From: Martinezella tropici
GTDB lineage: Bacteria > Pseudomonadota > Alphaproteobacteria > Rhizobiales > Rhizobiaceae
NCBI RefSeq assembly: GCF_003287875.1
Contig: NZ_QMKK01000038.1
Location: 62,001 to 126,000, forward strand
Length of the DNA: 64,000 nt
Reading direction: 5' to 3'
Below are positions 46,088 through 55,333 of the stretch, in pieces; position 1 is the stretch's first letter; each line of letters begins with the position of its first letter. The notes under the pieces are model-generated. The model had not been told where the DNA came from. It did no database searches and was given only the letters and a program-made list of their open reading frames with translations. A program made the position numbers and the translations under genes.

Positions 46088-47065
46088 TCAGATTTTCGTG
46101 TCTTGTTTGGATATATCGGCATTCTTGTTCGGGGTCAGCGATATCGCCTTGCGGATATCGTAAAGGCCGAGAACGAGAACGATGAAGAGCGGCAGCGTCA
46201 GCAGGAAGGACATCAGGTAGCAGATGACCAGCACGGGTATGCGCCAGTCCTTGCCGCGCGTCCGGTAATGCAACGATGCAAAGCCGGAAACGATGAAGCC
46301 CGCGCCGAAGGCACCGAGAACGGCGGCGGCGATGAGGGCCAGGACGCCGCCGAAGAAGATGGCGACGATCGCCACGAGAAAGACGAAGATCGCATTGCGG
46401 TTCATGCGCAGCGCCGAGGGAATATCCTCGCGCGGGCGCAGATTGCGGCTGGAGGCCGCGACGATGCGGGTCGCGACATAATAGGCGGCGAGCAGCATCA
46501 TGACCCAGATCATGCCCCAGGCGACGGGGATCGCGTAGAGCATGAGACTCTTGGTCTTCTGGATCGCTATGGGATCGAGCGGCAACGCCGGCTGCTGTTC
46601 GTTCACGGCCCTGACGTAGAGATCGACGACCTGGCCGACGAGATCGGCGTTGTAGCCCATGACCGCGCCGGCGACGATGATGACGACGGCGGCGAGGCCG
46701 CACAGGTGCAGCATGATGTCGGAGAGCGGATACCAGGCCATCAGATTATCCGGTCCTCCAAGTTCGGAGGCGGGACGCGCCAGATTGGCGAGATGGCTGA
46801 GCCAAGCGGGGATCAGCGTCAACAGGACGACGAACAGTCCGAAATAGACCGACTGCGCGATCGTGCCGACAAGCCCGGCAACGACGACGGCAGCGATGAC
46901 GGCCATGTTGCCCCAGCCAAGGCCGACGATCAGGATCGGAAGAGCGGAAAGTGCGCCGAACAGGATGAACAGCAATGGCTGCACCGTCGCGCCATACACG
47001 AGTAGGGCGGCGGTCAGACCGGCGAGCGCGCCGATGCCAAGCTCTTTTGCGTTCAACTTTTTCAC
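46088..47065 (-). CDS. DUF2232 family membrane protein
   Basis: This 325-residue protein has about eight to ten hydrophobic helices in the DUF2232 pattern ([20 protein letters not shown] at the N-terminus). Its function is unknown; its fixed position between rpsR and rplI is typical of alphaproteobacteria. The start is GTG 47065 with AGGA at good spacing; no better ATG fits. It ends 19 bases before rplI, so the genes share a transcript. Confidence 0.9.
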   Translation of the reverse strand: MKKLNAKELGIGALAGLTAALLVYGATVQPLLFILFGALSALPILIVGLGWGNMAVIAAVVVAGLVGTIAQSVYFGLFVVLLTLIPAWLSHLANLARPASELGGPDNLMAWYPLSDIMLHLCGLAAVVIIVAGAVMGYNADLVGQVVDLYVRAVNEQQPALPLDPIAIQKTKSLMLYAIPVAWGMIWVMMLLAAYYVATRIVAASSRNLRPREDIPSALRMNRNAIFVFLVAIVAIFFGGVLALIAAAVLGAFGAGFIVSGFASLHYRTRGKDWRIPVLVICYLMSFLLTLPLFIVLVLGLYDIRKAISLTPNKNADISKQDTKI

Positions 47066-47169
47066 GTCGCTGTCCTGCTTCGTATCGAGCAGTTAGAGGA
47101 TGCCTTCGCCACGCGGGCCTGAAAGCTTATCCCCAACATGGGGTTTCAAGGTTCCGATCCGCGCCCATC

Positions 47170-47204
47170 GCGAAAGGGAGAAGGGAAGGCATCGCTGCCT
47201 TCCC
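47170..47204 (-). terminator. Possible terminator after rpsR
   Basis: Perfect 9-bp stem GGGAAGGCA (47183-47191 with 47196-47204), four-base loop, followed leftward by TTCTCCCTTTC. It may let rpsF-rpsR be expressed at higher level than DUF2232-rplI. Confidence 0.55.
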
Positions 47205-47230
47205 TCAAATTCATTCTGCGTCAGGCGCTA

Positions 47231-47479
47231 TTAAGCGACGACGTAGGGCAGCAGGCCGAGGAAACGGGCGCGCTTGATCGCCTGGGCGAGTTCGCGCTGC
47301 TTCTTCTGGGAAACGGCCGTGATGCGGGACGGAACGATCTTGCCGCGCTCGGAAATGTAGCGCTGCAGGAGACGAACGTCCTTGTAGTCGATGCGCGGCG
47401 CATTGGCGCCCGAGAACGGGCAGGTCTTGCGGCGGCGATGGAACGGACGGCGGACGGGTGCGGAGGAAACTTCAGACAT
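47231..47479 (-). CDS. rpsR: 30S ribosomal protein S18
   Basis: This 82-residue protein has the S18 core ([20 protein letters not shown], then [20 protein letters not shown]) and binds S6 and 16S rRNA. ATG 47479 has AAGGAG upstream. It begins 12 bases after rpsF, as expected for the S6-S18 pair. DUF2232 follows. Confidence 0.97.
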   Translation of the reverse strand: MSEVSSAPVRRPFHRRRKTCPFSGANAPRIDYKDVRLLQRYISERGKIVPSRITAVSQKKQRELAQAIKRARFLGLLPYVVA

Positions 47480-47491
47480 TCTCAAATCTCC

Positions 47492-47938
47492 TTATACGCG
47501 GTCTTCGCGCGGACGGCGCGGACGGTCTTCGCGGTCACCACGATCCGGGCGCGGACCACGATCGCCGAAGCTGCGCTCCGGGCGGTCGCCATCGCGGCGC
47601 GGACGATCGTCACGGTCGCGCTTCTGCATCATGGCCGACGGGCCGTCTTCGTGCTTCTCGACAGCGATCGTCATGTAACGCAGAACGTCTTCGCTGATGC
47701 GCATCTGGCGTTCCATTTCCTGGATCGCAGCGGCCGGAGCATCGATGTCCATCAGGGCGTAGTGAGCCTTGCGGTTCTTCTTGATGCGGTAGGTGAGGGA
47801 CTTGAGGCCCCAGTTCTCGATACGCCCGACTTTACCGCCGTGAGCTTCGATGACACCCTTGTACTGTTCTACGAGGGCGTCGACCTGCTGAGCGGAAATA
47901 TCCTGCCGGGCAAGGAATACATGTTCGTAAAGAGCCAT
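47492..47938 (-). CDS. rpsF: 30S ribosomal protein S6
   Basis: This 148-residue protein has the S6 fold ([19 protein letters not shown] then [19 protein letters not shown]) and a C-terminal tail of about 35 residues alternating Arg and Asp ([18 protein letters not shown]). The tail is longer and more charged than in enterobacteria. It leads the cluster; a candidate promoter lies near 48160-48187. ATG 47938 opens the fold. The leader may contain an S6:S18-binding element, since this pair autoregulates in many bacteria. Confidence 0.96.
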   Translation of the reverse strand: MALYEHVFLARQDISAQQVDALVEQYKGVIEAHGGKVGRIENWGLKSLTYRIKKNRKAHYALMDIDAPAAAIQEMERQMRISEDVLRYMTIAVEKHEDGPSAMMQKRDRDDRPRRDGDRPERSFGDRGPRPDRGDREDRPRRPREDRV

Positions 47939-48327
47939 GGATAGCTTTGCCTTTCTTGCGTTGGTCTGAACCCGATATTCGGCGGCTAAGCCTCAACGAC
48001 TGCTCCTGAGAGGGTAAACCCAAGCAAGAAAAGCGTTTCCGAGACGGTCGAGAGCGGAGACACGGGAGGCTGGAACGCTTCCGTTCCGAACGATTCCCTT
48101 ATCGGAAACCGGCCCTCCGTTCAGCCACCAGCCAGAAGACCGGGTTGCGAACAGGGCGGCTTATACGGATTTTTCTCCGAAAGGCAAGGGTAGGAGCGAA
48201 ATTATGCCGTTTTGCCCGTAAGCGGCGTCGATGCTCGGGACAAATCGCGAGCTCCCGTCGCCGCAGCGTTGCACCCGCCGCACTCTCCCATATGATAGGA
48301 TGCCAATTGCAGCAACGGGGACGGTTC
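47939..48327. other. Intergenic region upstream of rpsF and of the phosphatase
   Basis: This 389-base gap serves divergent genes. On the left strand a CCGA-ATA-TCGG hairpin stands about 40 bases before rpsF, and a sigma-70-like promoter near 48160-48187. The right half, before the phosphatase, holds no further gene. Long frames reading through it have no protein character. Confidence 0.45.
48160..48187 (-). promoter_or_regulatory. Candidate rpsF promoter
   Basis: Leftward, CTTGCC (48182-48187) and TATAAG (48160-48165) are separated by 16 bases, close to the alphaproteobacterial consensus. It would give a leader of about 215 bases before rpsF. Confidence 0.35.
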
Positions 48328-49074
48328 ATGCGCATTTTTCTCGTTCGGCACGGCGAATCCCTCGGCAATATCGATGACCGGGCCTATCGGCAGTTCGGCG
48401 ATCACAATGTTCCGCTGACCGAGTGGGGGCATCGGCAGGTGCTGCAGGCAGGCCAGGCGATATCAGCCTATTTGAAAGGGCTGCCACCAGCCGAATTGCG
48501 CAGGCTGAACGTCTGGTATTCTCCCTTCCTGAGGACGCGACAGAGCAAGGATGTCCTGCTTGAGGTTCTGCCTGCCGAACTCATCGGGGATACCAGAGAG
48601 GATTATCTCCTGCGCGAGCAGGATTTCGGGCTCTTCACCGAAATCTACGACCATGCCGAACAGAGGCGGAAATTTCCCGACGAGTTCGAGAAATGGGCAA
48701 GACTGCGCAATAATAACGGCAAGTTCTATGCGCGTCCGCCGGATGGCGAGAGCCGTGCCGATGTCGCCCAGCGCGTTCGCTTGTTTCTGCAGACCGTCAT
48801 GCATGATGCCGAAAACGGCAGGAACAATGTCATCATCGTCGGCCACGGCGTCACCAACCGGGCCTTCGAGATGAACTTCCTGCATCACCCAGTCGATTGG
48901 TTCGAGCGCTCGGACAATCCAGGAAACGCCGATGTCACCTTGATCGAAGGGCGGAGTTCGGAAGGCTATCGCTCGATCCTGCTTCATAAGTCTACGGATC
49001 GTATGCAAGGACAGGAAGAATTGAAGGAGGCTTATGGTTCCGAATTGGCGATTGCGCCGAAGACGAAGCAATAG
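48328..49074 (+). CDS. Histidine phosphatase (phosphoglycerate mutase superfamily)
   Basis: This 248-residue protein begins with the RHG motif (MRIFLVRHGESLGNID), with catalytic His in LVRHGES, and the second conserved His in VGHGVTNRAF. It removes or transfers phosphate on a small substrate; family members range from mutases to phosphatases for sugars or phosphoproteins. ATG 48328 begins the core. It stands alone between the ribosomal cluster and the AT-rich patch. Confidence 0.9.
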   Translation: MRIFLVRHGESLGNIDDRAYRQFGDHNVPLTEWGHRQVLQAGQAISAYLKGLPPAELRRLNVWYSPFLRTRQSKDVLLEVLPAELIGDTREDYLLREQDFGLFTEIYDHAEQRRKFPDEFEKWARLRNNNGKFYARPPDGESRADVAQRVRLFLQTVMHDAENGRNNVIIVGHGVTNRAFEMNFLHHPVDWFERSDNPGNADVTLIEGRSSEGYRSILLHKSTDRMQGQEELKEAYGSELAIAPKTKQ

Positions 49075-49233
49075 TTGCTTGCGGCAGTCGGCAGGACATT
49101 CCTAGCGATATTTGGGCCCGTTCCATGTCGGCCTTGGAACCGGGCAACTCTTGAAACATGCGCTGCAATCATGACTTGTGAAATGATGGGACCTGTGGAA
49201 TTCATGACCTGGCTGATATTTGGGGGCTGAGTT

Positions 49234-50136
49234 GTGAAAGTAATGCGAAAAAACTTTGCTTTGGCAGGTCTTGCTTTGGGCCTCATCCTTCTCGCTCAAG
49301 ATGCAGCAGCGAGATTAAGCTACGAAGCGCATAGCTTGAAAGATGGTTCCAAGTTTATCATGGTGAGCGGTCAGTTCGAAGCTGACGATGACTTGGCCTT
49401 ATTTCGCAATGAAGTTCTTTCCAGCCATGCGTTTTCCGTTAGTTTCTTCAGTGGCGGCGGAAACGTATACAAGGCCATGGAGTTTGGCCGTCTGATCCGG
49501 TCTCTAGGCCTTCAAACCGTGGCTGCCCGGGGCTCGGAATGCGCCTCGGCTTGTTCCTTGTCATTTCTTGGCGGGGTTACCCGTTATGCCGAGCCGGGTG
49601 CGATTGGTGTTCATAAATCCTCGTTCAGCGATACGAGTGGAATGAATGTCGAAGATGCCGTTGCGGCCGTTCAACAGCAAACCGCCGATGTGATTTCCTA
49701 TATGAACGAAATGGGCGTCGATCCTAGTTTGCTGCAACTTGCCCTAAAATACGACAGCAATGATATTCGTTATCTGTCATCGAGCGAAATGACACGGTTT
49801 CGAGTTACGACGGTCTCGTTTCAAGAAGTTCATGAATCTGAGGTCGAATCGTCGTCTGGTAAAGCTCAGGCACCGATTGCTGATGGACGCATAACGTCAA
49901 AGACGCTGAGCAAAAAGCCACCGCTTCTGCAAGTTCCTGTCCCAAGAAACGGCATTGTTCAAGATGATAGTGGTTCGGCTCTATTAAAAGCCGGGCGGGA
50001 TATCCGCTCCAAGACGATTGCGGCTTTTGCGAATGGAAGCGAGTTACAGATTTTCAAGAGCACCGGCGACTGGTATCGCGTGTTGATCGGCAAAAAAAAC
50101 CGGCTATATGCCCCAAACGTCGGTATGGGTGCGTGA
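49234..50136 (+). CDS. Exported ClpP/crotonase-like protein, frameshifted 5' part
   Basis: This 300-residue protein has a signal peptide (NFALAGLALGLILLAQDAAA) and a ClpP-like fold of the COG3904 type: FSGGGNVYKAMEFGRLI, the serine region ECASACSLSFLGG, and AIGVHKSSF. It ends in the start of an SH3b domain (DWYRVLIGKK), where an A8 run at 50092-50099 shifts the frame and gives NRLYAPNVGMGA then stop. GTG 49234 or ATG 49243 starts it. The region is AT-richer than its surroundings. Function is unknown; it is a likely periplasmic serine hydrolase. Confidence 0.7.
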   Translation: MKVMRKNFALAGLALGLILLAQDAAARLSYEAHSLKDGSKFIMVSGQFEADDDLALFRNEVLSSHAFSVSFFSGGGNVYKAMEFGRLIRSLGLQTVAARGSECASACSLSFLGGVTRYAEPGAIGVHKSSFSDTSGMNVEDAVAAVQQQTADVISYMNEMGVDPSLLQLALKYDSNDIRYLSSSEMTRFRVTTVSFQEVHESEVESSSGKAQAPIADGRITSKTLSKKPPLLQVPVPRNGIVQDDSGSALLKAGRDIRSKTIAAFANGSELQIFKSTGDWYRVLIGKKNRLYAPNVGMGA

Positions 50137-50425
50137 ATTTGAAGAAAAACAGCTTGGGAGGCAATACATTGAAATAACTACTGAAAAATCTTTAGAGCCC
50201 GCAATGGTTTTGGCCAAGCAGTCATTTATTCCAATGGCAGTTCACTTAACCGTACAGGGGAGTTATGCCGTCACGATTGTTGGGACGTACGAGCGAGATG
50301 TTAATTCCCTTGTATTTCAGCCTTTGGTTAATACCAAAACCATCCCTCCGACCGCCTTCGTTACTTATGGTAACAACTACGTTCGCGAAATCTGCTGCAG
50401 AGCTTCCACCACGACGGCCGAATAA
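50099..50425 (+). CDS. Exported ClpP-like/SH3 protein, 3' part after the frameshift
   Basis: Reading one base later than the upstream frame gives TGYMPQTSVWVREFEEKQLG and continues to TAA at 50423-50425, completing the SH3b domain begun upstream (WYRVLIGKK-TGYM) and then about 80 further residues. Dropping one A from the A8 run would make a single protein of about 396 residues. A hairpin follows the stop directly. So the two parts are almost certainly one gene split by a frameshift, a slippage site, or a sequencing error. Confidence 0.6.
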   Translation, partial: TGYMPQTSVWVREFEEKQLGRQYIEITTEKSLEPAMVLAKQSFIPMAVHLTVQGSYAVTIVGTYERDVNSLVFQPLVNTKTIPPTAFVTYGNNYVREICCRASTTTAE

Positions 50426-50426
50426 A

Positions 50427-50442
50427 CGGGCAAACTTGCCCG
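50427..50442. terminator. Hairpin at the end of the frameshifted gene
   Basis: Perfect seven-bp inverted repeat CGGGCAA (50427-50433) with TTGCCCG (50436-50442), two bases past the stop of the second part. It also serves the leftward aldo-keto reductase. Confidence 0.5.
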
Positions 50443-50474
50443 CTTACCCATTTTGAATCCGACCAGCACGCTCC

Positions 50475-51518
50475 TCACATCGGCATCGGATATTTCCGGT
50501 GCACCTGCTCGATCTCGGCCAATGCCTCTTCCGGCAGCGTCACATAAGCTGAAGCAATATCGGTTTCGAGCTGCGCCATCGTCGTCGCGCCGATGATGAC
50601 GGAAGCCATGAAGGGCTTGGTGAGGCAGTAGGCCAGCGCCAGCTTCGACGGGTCGATACCGTATTTGGCGGCGATTTCGAGATACGCCTTGACCGGCGGT
50701 TCCTGCAGCGGCTGCAGGCGGCCGCCGATATCGAGATTGATCGAGCCGCGCGAGCCGGCCGGGCGGGCACCGCCGACATATTTGCCGGTGAGGATACCTC
50801 CGGCGAGCGGCGAATAGGCGAGCAGGCCGACATCTTCGTGATGCGACAGTTCAGCCAGATCGAGGTCGAAATGGCGGTAGAGGAGGTTGTATTCGTTCTG
50901 CGTGGTGGCGACGCGCGGCAGGCCCTTCTGCTCGGCAATCGTCAGATATTTCTGGATCCCCCAGGTGGTCTCGTTCGAGAGACCGACGGCACGGACCTTG
51001 CCGGCCTTTACGAGCTCGCCCATCGTCTCCAGGATCTCGGTGATCTCGGCGATGACTTTCTCGCGATCCTGGTTGAAGGGGTTGTAGCGCCAGTTCTGGC
51101 GGAAATGGAAATGGCCGCGGTTCGGCCAGTGAACCTGATAGAGGTCGATATAATCAGTCCTCAGCCGCTTCAGGCTGGCGTCGATCGCCGCGCGGATATT
51201 GACGGCGTCGGCGCCCTGTCCGCCGCGCAGATACTCACGGCCAGGGCCGGCGACTTTTGTGGCGAGCACGATATCCCTACGCTTGCCGGTCTTCTCGAAC
51301 CAGCTGCCGATATACTCTTCCGTGCGCCCTTGGGTTTCCGGCCCGACCGGTGTCGTCGGATACATTTCGGCGGTATCGAAGAAATTGATGCCCTTATCAA
51401 CGGCATAGTCCATCTGCTCATGGGCTTCGGCTTCGCTGTTCTGCGTGCCCCAGGTCATCGTGCCCAGGCAAATCTGCGAAACGGAAATATCGGTGCGGCC
51501 TAATCTCTTATATTTCAT
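50475..51518 (-). CDS. Aldo/keto reductase (Tas/Mas-like)
   Basis: This 347-residue protein has the AKR barrel start MKYKRLGRTDISVSQICLGT, a catalytic set seen as D in FFDTAEMY, K in ATKVAG and H in QVHWP, and GxxN segment VGLSNET. It resembles Tas, which acts on aromatic or sugar aldehydes with NADPH. ATG 51518 has AAGG upstream. Its natural substrate is unknown. It is divergent from fabD. Confidence 0.9.
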   Translation of the reverse strand: MKYKRLGRTDISVSQICLGTMTWGTQNSEAEAHEQMDYAVDKGINFFDTAEMYPTTPVGPETQGRTEEYIGSWFEKTGKRRDIVLATKVAGPGREYLRGGQGADAVNIRAAIDASLKRLRTDYIDLYQVHWPNRGHFHFRQNWRYNPFNQDREKVIAEITEILETMGELVKAGKVRAVGLSNETTWGIQKYLTIAEQKGLPRVATTQNEYNLLYRHFDLDLAELSHHEDVGLLAYSPLAGGILTGKYVGGARPAGSRGSINLDIGGRLQPLQEPPVKAYLEIAAKYGIDPSKLALAYCLTKPFMASVIIGATTMAQLETDIASAYVTLPEEALAEIEQVHRKYPMPM

Positions 51519-51711
51519 GGGAAAACCTTGGGATGGAAGAAGGTCAAGATGAATGAGGTCGCGCAAATTTAGGCTCGATCTGAGCGAGCGCAAGAAAAAA
51601 ATCATTGCGTTTCGCAGGCGCAAAAGCCGTTGGCCAAAGGGCTTGCGCTATTGACTCCGGCGCAAACAATGTCATTGGGAAGCAAAACGACCCCCAAAAG
51701 GACGCTTTATA

Positions 51712-52656
51712 ATGACTGTTGCTTTCACATTTCCCGGCCAGGGCAGCCAAGCCGTCGGCATGGGCAAGGACCTTGCCGACAATTTCGCCGAGGCGCGCGC
51801 CGTCTTCGAGGAAGTCGATGAAGCGCTCGGTGAAAAGCTCTCCGACGTCATCTTCAACGGCCCGGAAGACAAGCTGACCCTGACGGCCAATGCGCAGCCG
51901 GCACTGATGGCGGTGTCGCTTGCCGTCATCCGGGTGCTGCAGGCCCGCGGCTTCGATCTGAAAAGCAAGGTCGCCTATGTCGCTGGCCATTCGCTCGGCG
52001 AATATTCCGCGCTCTGTGCCGCAGGCACCTTCTCGCTTGCCGATACCGCGCGTCTGCTGCGCATCCGCGGCAACGCCATGCAGGCGGCAGTCCCTGTCGG
52101 CGTCGGCGCCATGGCTGCGATCATCGGGCTTGAACATGCCGATGTCGTCGCCGTCTGTGCCGAAGCCTCCGCGCTCGGCGCCTGCCAGATCGCCAACGAC
52201 AATGGCGGCGGCCAGATCGTCATTTCCGGCGAGAAAGCACCGGTCGAGAAGGCCGCCGAGCTTGCGACTGCCAAGGGTGCCAAGCGCGCGATCCTCCTGC
52301 CGGTCTCCGCGCCCTTCCATTCTGCCTTGATGGCCCCGGCCGCCGAAGCGATGCGCGAGGCGCTTGCCGGCGTCGCCAAGGCCAATCCGGTGGTGCCCGT
52401 CATCGCCAACGTCCGGGCCGCTCCAGTCACTGATGCGGACGAGATCGCCAAATTGCTTGTTGAGCAGGTCACCGGTCAGGTGCGCTGGCGCGAGACGGTG
52501 GAATGGTTCGCCGCCAACAATGTGACGACATTGTATGAAATCGGCGCCGGCAAGGTGCTGACGGGCCTCGCTCGTCGTATAGATAAATCGGTCAACGGCA
52601 TTGCCGTCAACAATGCCGCTGATATCGACACGGCGCTTGCCGCATTGCTCGGCTGA
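51712..52656 (+). CDS. fabD: Malonyl CoA-acyl carrier protein transacylase
   Basis: This 314-residue enzyme has the nucleophile motif GHSLGEYSALCAAG, an N-terminal FPGQGSQAVGMG loop, and the second active-site histidine region PFHSALM. It loads malonyl onto ACP to start fatty acid extension. ATG 51712 has AAGGA upstream. It is first in fabD-fabG-acpP-fabF; fabG follows after 24 bases. Confidence 0.96.
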   Translation: MTVAFTFPGQGSQAVGMGKDLADNFAEARAVFEEVDEALGEKLSDVIFNGPEDKLTLTANAQPALMAVSLAVIRVLQARGFDLKSKVAYVAGHSLGEYSALCAAGTFSLADTARLLRIRGNAMQAAVPVGVGAMAAIIGLEHADVVAVCAEASALGACQIANDNGGGQIVISGEKAPVEKAAELATAKGAKRAILLPVSAPFHSALMAPAAEAMREALAGVAKANPVVPVIANVRAAPVTDADEIAKLLVEQVTGQVRWRETVEWFAANNVTTLYEIGAGKVLTGLARRIDKSVNGIAVNNAADIDTALAALLG

Positions 52657-52680
52657 TAGATTAGGAAACGAGGGACACAC

Positions 52681-53418
52681 ATGCTTGATTTGACCGGCCG
52701 CAAGGCCCTGGTAACCGGCGCATCCGGCGGCATCGGTGAAGAAATTGCCCGGCTCCTGCACAAGCAGGGCGCAATCGTCGGCCTGCACGGAACGCGCGTC
52801 GAAAAGCTGGAGGCGCTGGCCTCCGAACTCGGCGATCGCGTCAAGATCTTCCCGGCGAACCTCTCGGATCGCGACGAGGTGAAGGCGCTCGGCGTCAAGG
52901 CGGAAGAGGAGCTCGGCGGCGTCGACATCCTCGTCAACAATGCCGGCATCACCAAGGACGGTCTGTTCGTGCGCATGAGCGACGAGGATTGGGACAGCGT
53001 GCTGGAAGTCAATCTCACCGCCGTCTTCCGCCTGACCCGCGAGCTGACCCATCCGATGATGCGCCGCCGCTATGGCCGCATCATCAACATCACCTCCGTC
53101 GTCGGCGTCACCGGTAATCCCGGACAGGCGAACTACTGCGCCTCCAAGGCTGGCATGATCGGCTTCACCAAGTCGCTGGCGCAGGAAATCGCGAGCCGCA
53201 ACGTCACGGTCAACTGCGTTGCCCCCGGCTTCATCGAAAGTGCGATGACGGGCAAGCTGAACGACAAGCAGAAGGAAGCGATCATGGGCGCCATTCCCAT
53301 GAGGCGCATGGGCACCGGTGAGGAAGTCGCCTCGGCCGTCGCCTATCTTGCCTCCTCTGAAGCCAGCTACGTCACGGGTCAGACGATCCACGTCAACGGC
53401 GGCATGGCAATGATCTAA
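52681..53418 (+). CDS. fabG: 3-oxoacyl-ACP reductase
   Basis: This 245-residue SDR has TGASGGIGEE for NADPH binding, the NNAGIT element and the catalytic YCASKAG, with a serine upstream (TSVVGVTGN). It reduces 3-oxoacyl-ACP in each elongation cycle. ATG 52681 has GAGGG upstream. It shares a transcript with fabD. A hairpin follows its stop. Confidence 0.96.
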   Translation: MLDLTGRKALVTGASGGIGEEIARLLHKQGAIVGLHGTRVEKLEALASELGDRVKIFPANLSDRDEVKALGVKAEEELGGVDILVNNAGITKDGLFVRMSDEDWDSVLEVNLTAVFRLTRELTHPMMRRRYGRIINITSVVGVTGNPGQANYCASKAGMIGFTKSLAQEIASRNVTVNCVAPGFIESAMTGKLNDKQKEAIMGAIPMRRMGTGEEVASAVAYLASSEASYVTGQTIHVNGGMAMI

Positions 53419-53430
53419 AAGGAATTGCTC

Positions 53431-53454
53431 ATTGGAGGGAACTTTCCCTCCAAT
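53431..53454 (+). terminator. Hairpin after fabG
   Basis: Perfect inverted repeat ATTGGAGGGAA (53431-53441) with its complement at 53444-53454, very short loop; no T-run follows. It may separate fabDG from the highly expressed acpP. Confidence 0.5.
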
Positions 53455-53706
53455 AGCATGTTGAGCAACCCGGAGCCGGCTATTTTCTGGCTTTGCGACG
53501 GACTTAAACCGTGTTAAGCGGGCCATGACTGTGAACAGTCGTCCGGAAAATGCAGACGGACTGGGCCGTTTTGAAGGCGCCGGACCGGATCTCAATGCCG
53601 GGTTGAACGGGTTTGCCAGCGGCGTCAGGACTGATGCTGCAGGTTGGAATTAGGGTAGGGATGTCACAAGGCATTCTCATCAGGACATAAGGTCGAGGAA
53701 ACCGAC

Positions 53707-53943
53707 ATGAGCGATATCGCAGAACGCGTAAAGAAAATTGTTGTTGATCATCTTGGCGTTGACGCCGACAAGGTTGTTGAAAGCGCAAGCTTCATCGACG
53801 ATCTGGGTGCGGACTCGCTCGACACCGTCGAACTGGTCATGGCCTTCGAAGAAGAATTCGGCGTTGAAATCCCCGACGACGCTGCTGACTCGATCCTCAC
53901 GGTCGGTGACGCGGTAAAGTTCATTGAGAAGGCCCAGGCCTAA
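53707..53943 (+). CDS. acpP: Acyl carrier protein
   Basis: This 78-residue acidic protein has the phosphopantetheine serine in [19 protein letters not shown]. It carries growing acyl chains. ATG 53707 has GAGGAAA upstream. The 288-base gap before it has its own promoter; within it GACTGT-GA-ACAGTC at 53527-53540 is a small inverted repeat of unknown meaning. A terminator-like hairpin follows the stop before fabF. Confidence 0.98.
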   Translation: MSDIAERVKKIVVDHLGVDADKVVESASFIDDLGADSLDTVELVMAFEEEFGVEIPDDAADSILTVGDAVKFIEKAQA

Positions 53944-53961
53944 TCTTTCGCGCTTTTTGAA

Positions 53962-53991
53962 GGGGCGGGCTGAAGAGTCCGCCCTATTTCG
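53962..53991 (+). terminator. Terminator of acpP
   Basis: Nine-bp stem (53963-53971 with 53976-53984) including a G-U pair and a GAAG loop, followed by TATTTCG, 20 bases past the acpP stop. Confidence 0.55.
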
Positions 53992-54057
53992 TCCGGCTAT
54001 GCCGGTCGGAACAGGCTTATACGCATATCATCATAAAAAGACGGGGGTCTGCGGGAG

Positions 54058-55320
54058 ATGAGACGTGTCGTTATCACGGGTACCGGCATGGTATCACCTT
54101 TGGGCTGTGGCACGGAGGTGTCCTGGTCGCGCTTGATCGCCGGACATAACGGGGCGCGCCTCGTAACTGAATTCGAGGTCGAAGACCTCGCGGCCAAGAT
54201 CGCATGCCGCATTCCTGTCGGCGACGGTACCGACGGCACGTTCAACGCTGACGATTGGATGGAGCCGAAGGAACAGCGCAAGGTCGATCCCTTCATCATC
54301 TATGGCATGGCAGCCGCTGATATGGCGCTGGCCGATGCCGATTGGCACCCGGCAACGGATGAGGATCAGATCGCCACGGGCGTCATGATCGGTTCCGGCA
54401 TCGGCGGCCTGGAAGGCATTGTCGAAGCCGGCTATACGCTGCGCGACAAGGGTCCGCGCCGCATCTCGCCGTTCTTCATTCCCGGCCGTCTCATCAATCT
54501 TGTTTCCGGCCAGGTCTCGATCCGCCACAAGCTGCGCGGCCCGAACCATGCCGTCGTCACCGCATGCTCCACCGGTGCGCACGCCATTGGCGATGCGGCT
54601 CGCCTGATCATGCTCGGCGATGCCGACGTGATGGTCGCTGGCGGCGCCGAGGCTCCGGTCTGCCGCATCTCGCTTGCAGGCTTTGCGGCCTGCAAGGCGC
54701 TGTCGACGGAGTACAACGATACGCCGCAGAAGGCCTCGCGCCCGTATGATCGCGATCGTGACGGCTTCGTCATGGGCGAGGGCGCCGGCATCGTCGTTCT
54801 CGAGGAATTGGAACACGCCAAGGCACGCGGCGCCAAGATCTATGCCGAAGTCGTCGGTTACGGTCTTTCCGGTGACGCCCATCACATTACCGCACCGTCC
54901 GAGGATGGCGAGGGCGCATTCCGCTGCATGACTTCGGCTCTGAAGCGCGCCGGTCTGACCCCTGCGGATGTCGACTACATCAATGCCCACGGCACGTCGA
55001 CCATGGCCGATACGATCGAACTCGGCGCGGTCGAACGGCTGGTCGGCAATGCCGCATCGAAGATCTCGATGTCGTCGACCAAATCGGCGACCGGCCATCT
55101 CCTCGGGGCAGCCGGCGCAATCGAAGCGATCTTCGCCACGCTCGCCATTCGCGACAATATTGCCCCGCCGACGCTCAATCTGGATAATCCGGAACGCGAG
55201 ACCGCTATCGATCTCGTGCCGCACAAGGCCCGCAAGCGCGAGATCAATGTCGCGCTGTCAAACTCCTTTGGTTTCGGCGGCACGAATGCGTCGCTTGTCT
55301 TGCGCCGATATGAAGCATAA
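54058..55320 (+). CDS. fabF: 3-oxoacyl-ACP synthase II
   Basis: This 420-residue condensing enzyme has the Cys-His-His triad: TACSTGAHA, NAHGTSTMADT and KSATGHLLGAAGAIE. It extends acyl-ACP with malonyl-ACP. ATG 54058 has GGGAG upstream. It follows acpP and a hairpin; a second hairpin ends it before mltG. Confidence 0.96.
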   Translation: MRRVVITGTGMVSPLGCGTEVSWSRLIAGHNGARLVTEFEVEDLAAKIACRIPVGDGTDGTFNADDWMEPKEQRKVDPFIIYGMAAADMALADADWHPATDEDQIATGVMIGSGIGGLEGIVEAGYTLRDKGPRRISPFFIPGRLINLVSGQVSIRHKLRGPNHAVVTACSTGAHAIGDAARLIMLGDADVMVAGGAEAPVCRISLAGFAACKALSTEYNDTPQKASRPYDRDRDGFVMGEGAGIVVLEELEHAKARGAKIYAEVVGYGLSGDAHHITAPSEDGEGAFRCMTSALKRAGLTPADVDYINAHGTSTMADTIELGAVERLVGNAASKISMSSTKSATGHLLGAAGAIEAIFATLAIRDNIAPPTLNLDNPERETAIDLVPHKARKREINVALSNSFGFGGTNASLVLRRYEA

Positions 55321-55333
55321 TAACGGCGCGTAA

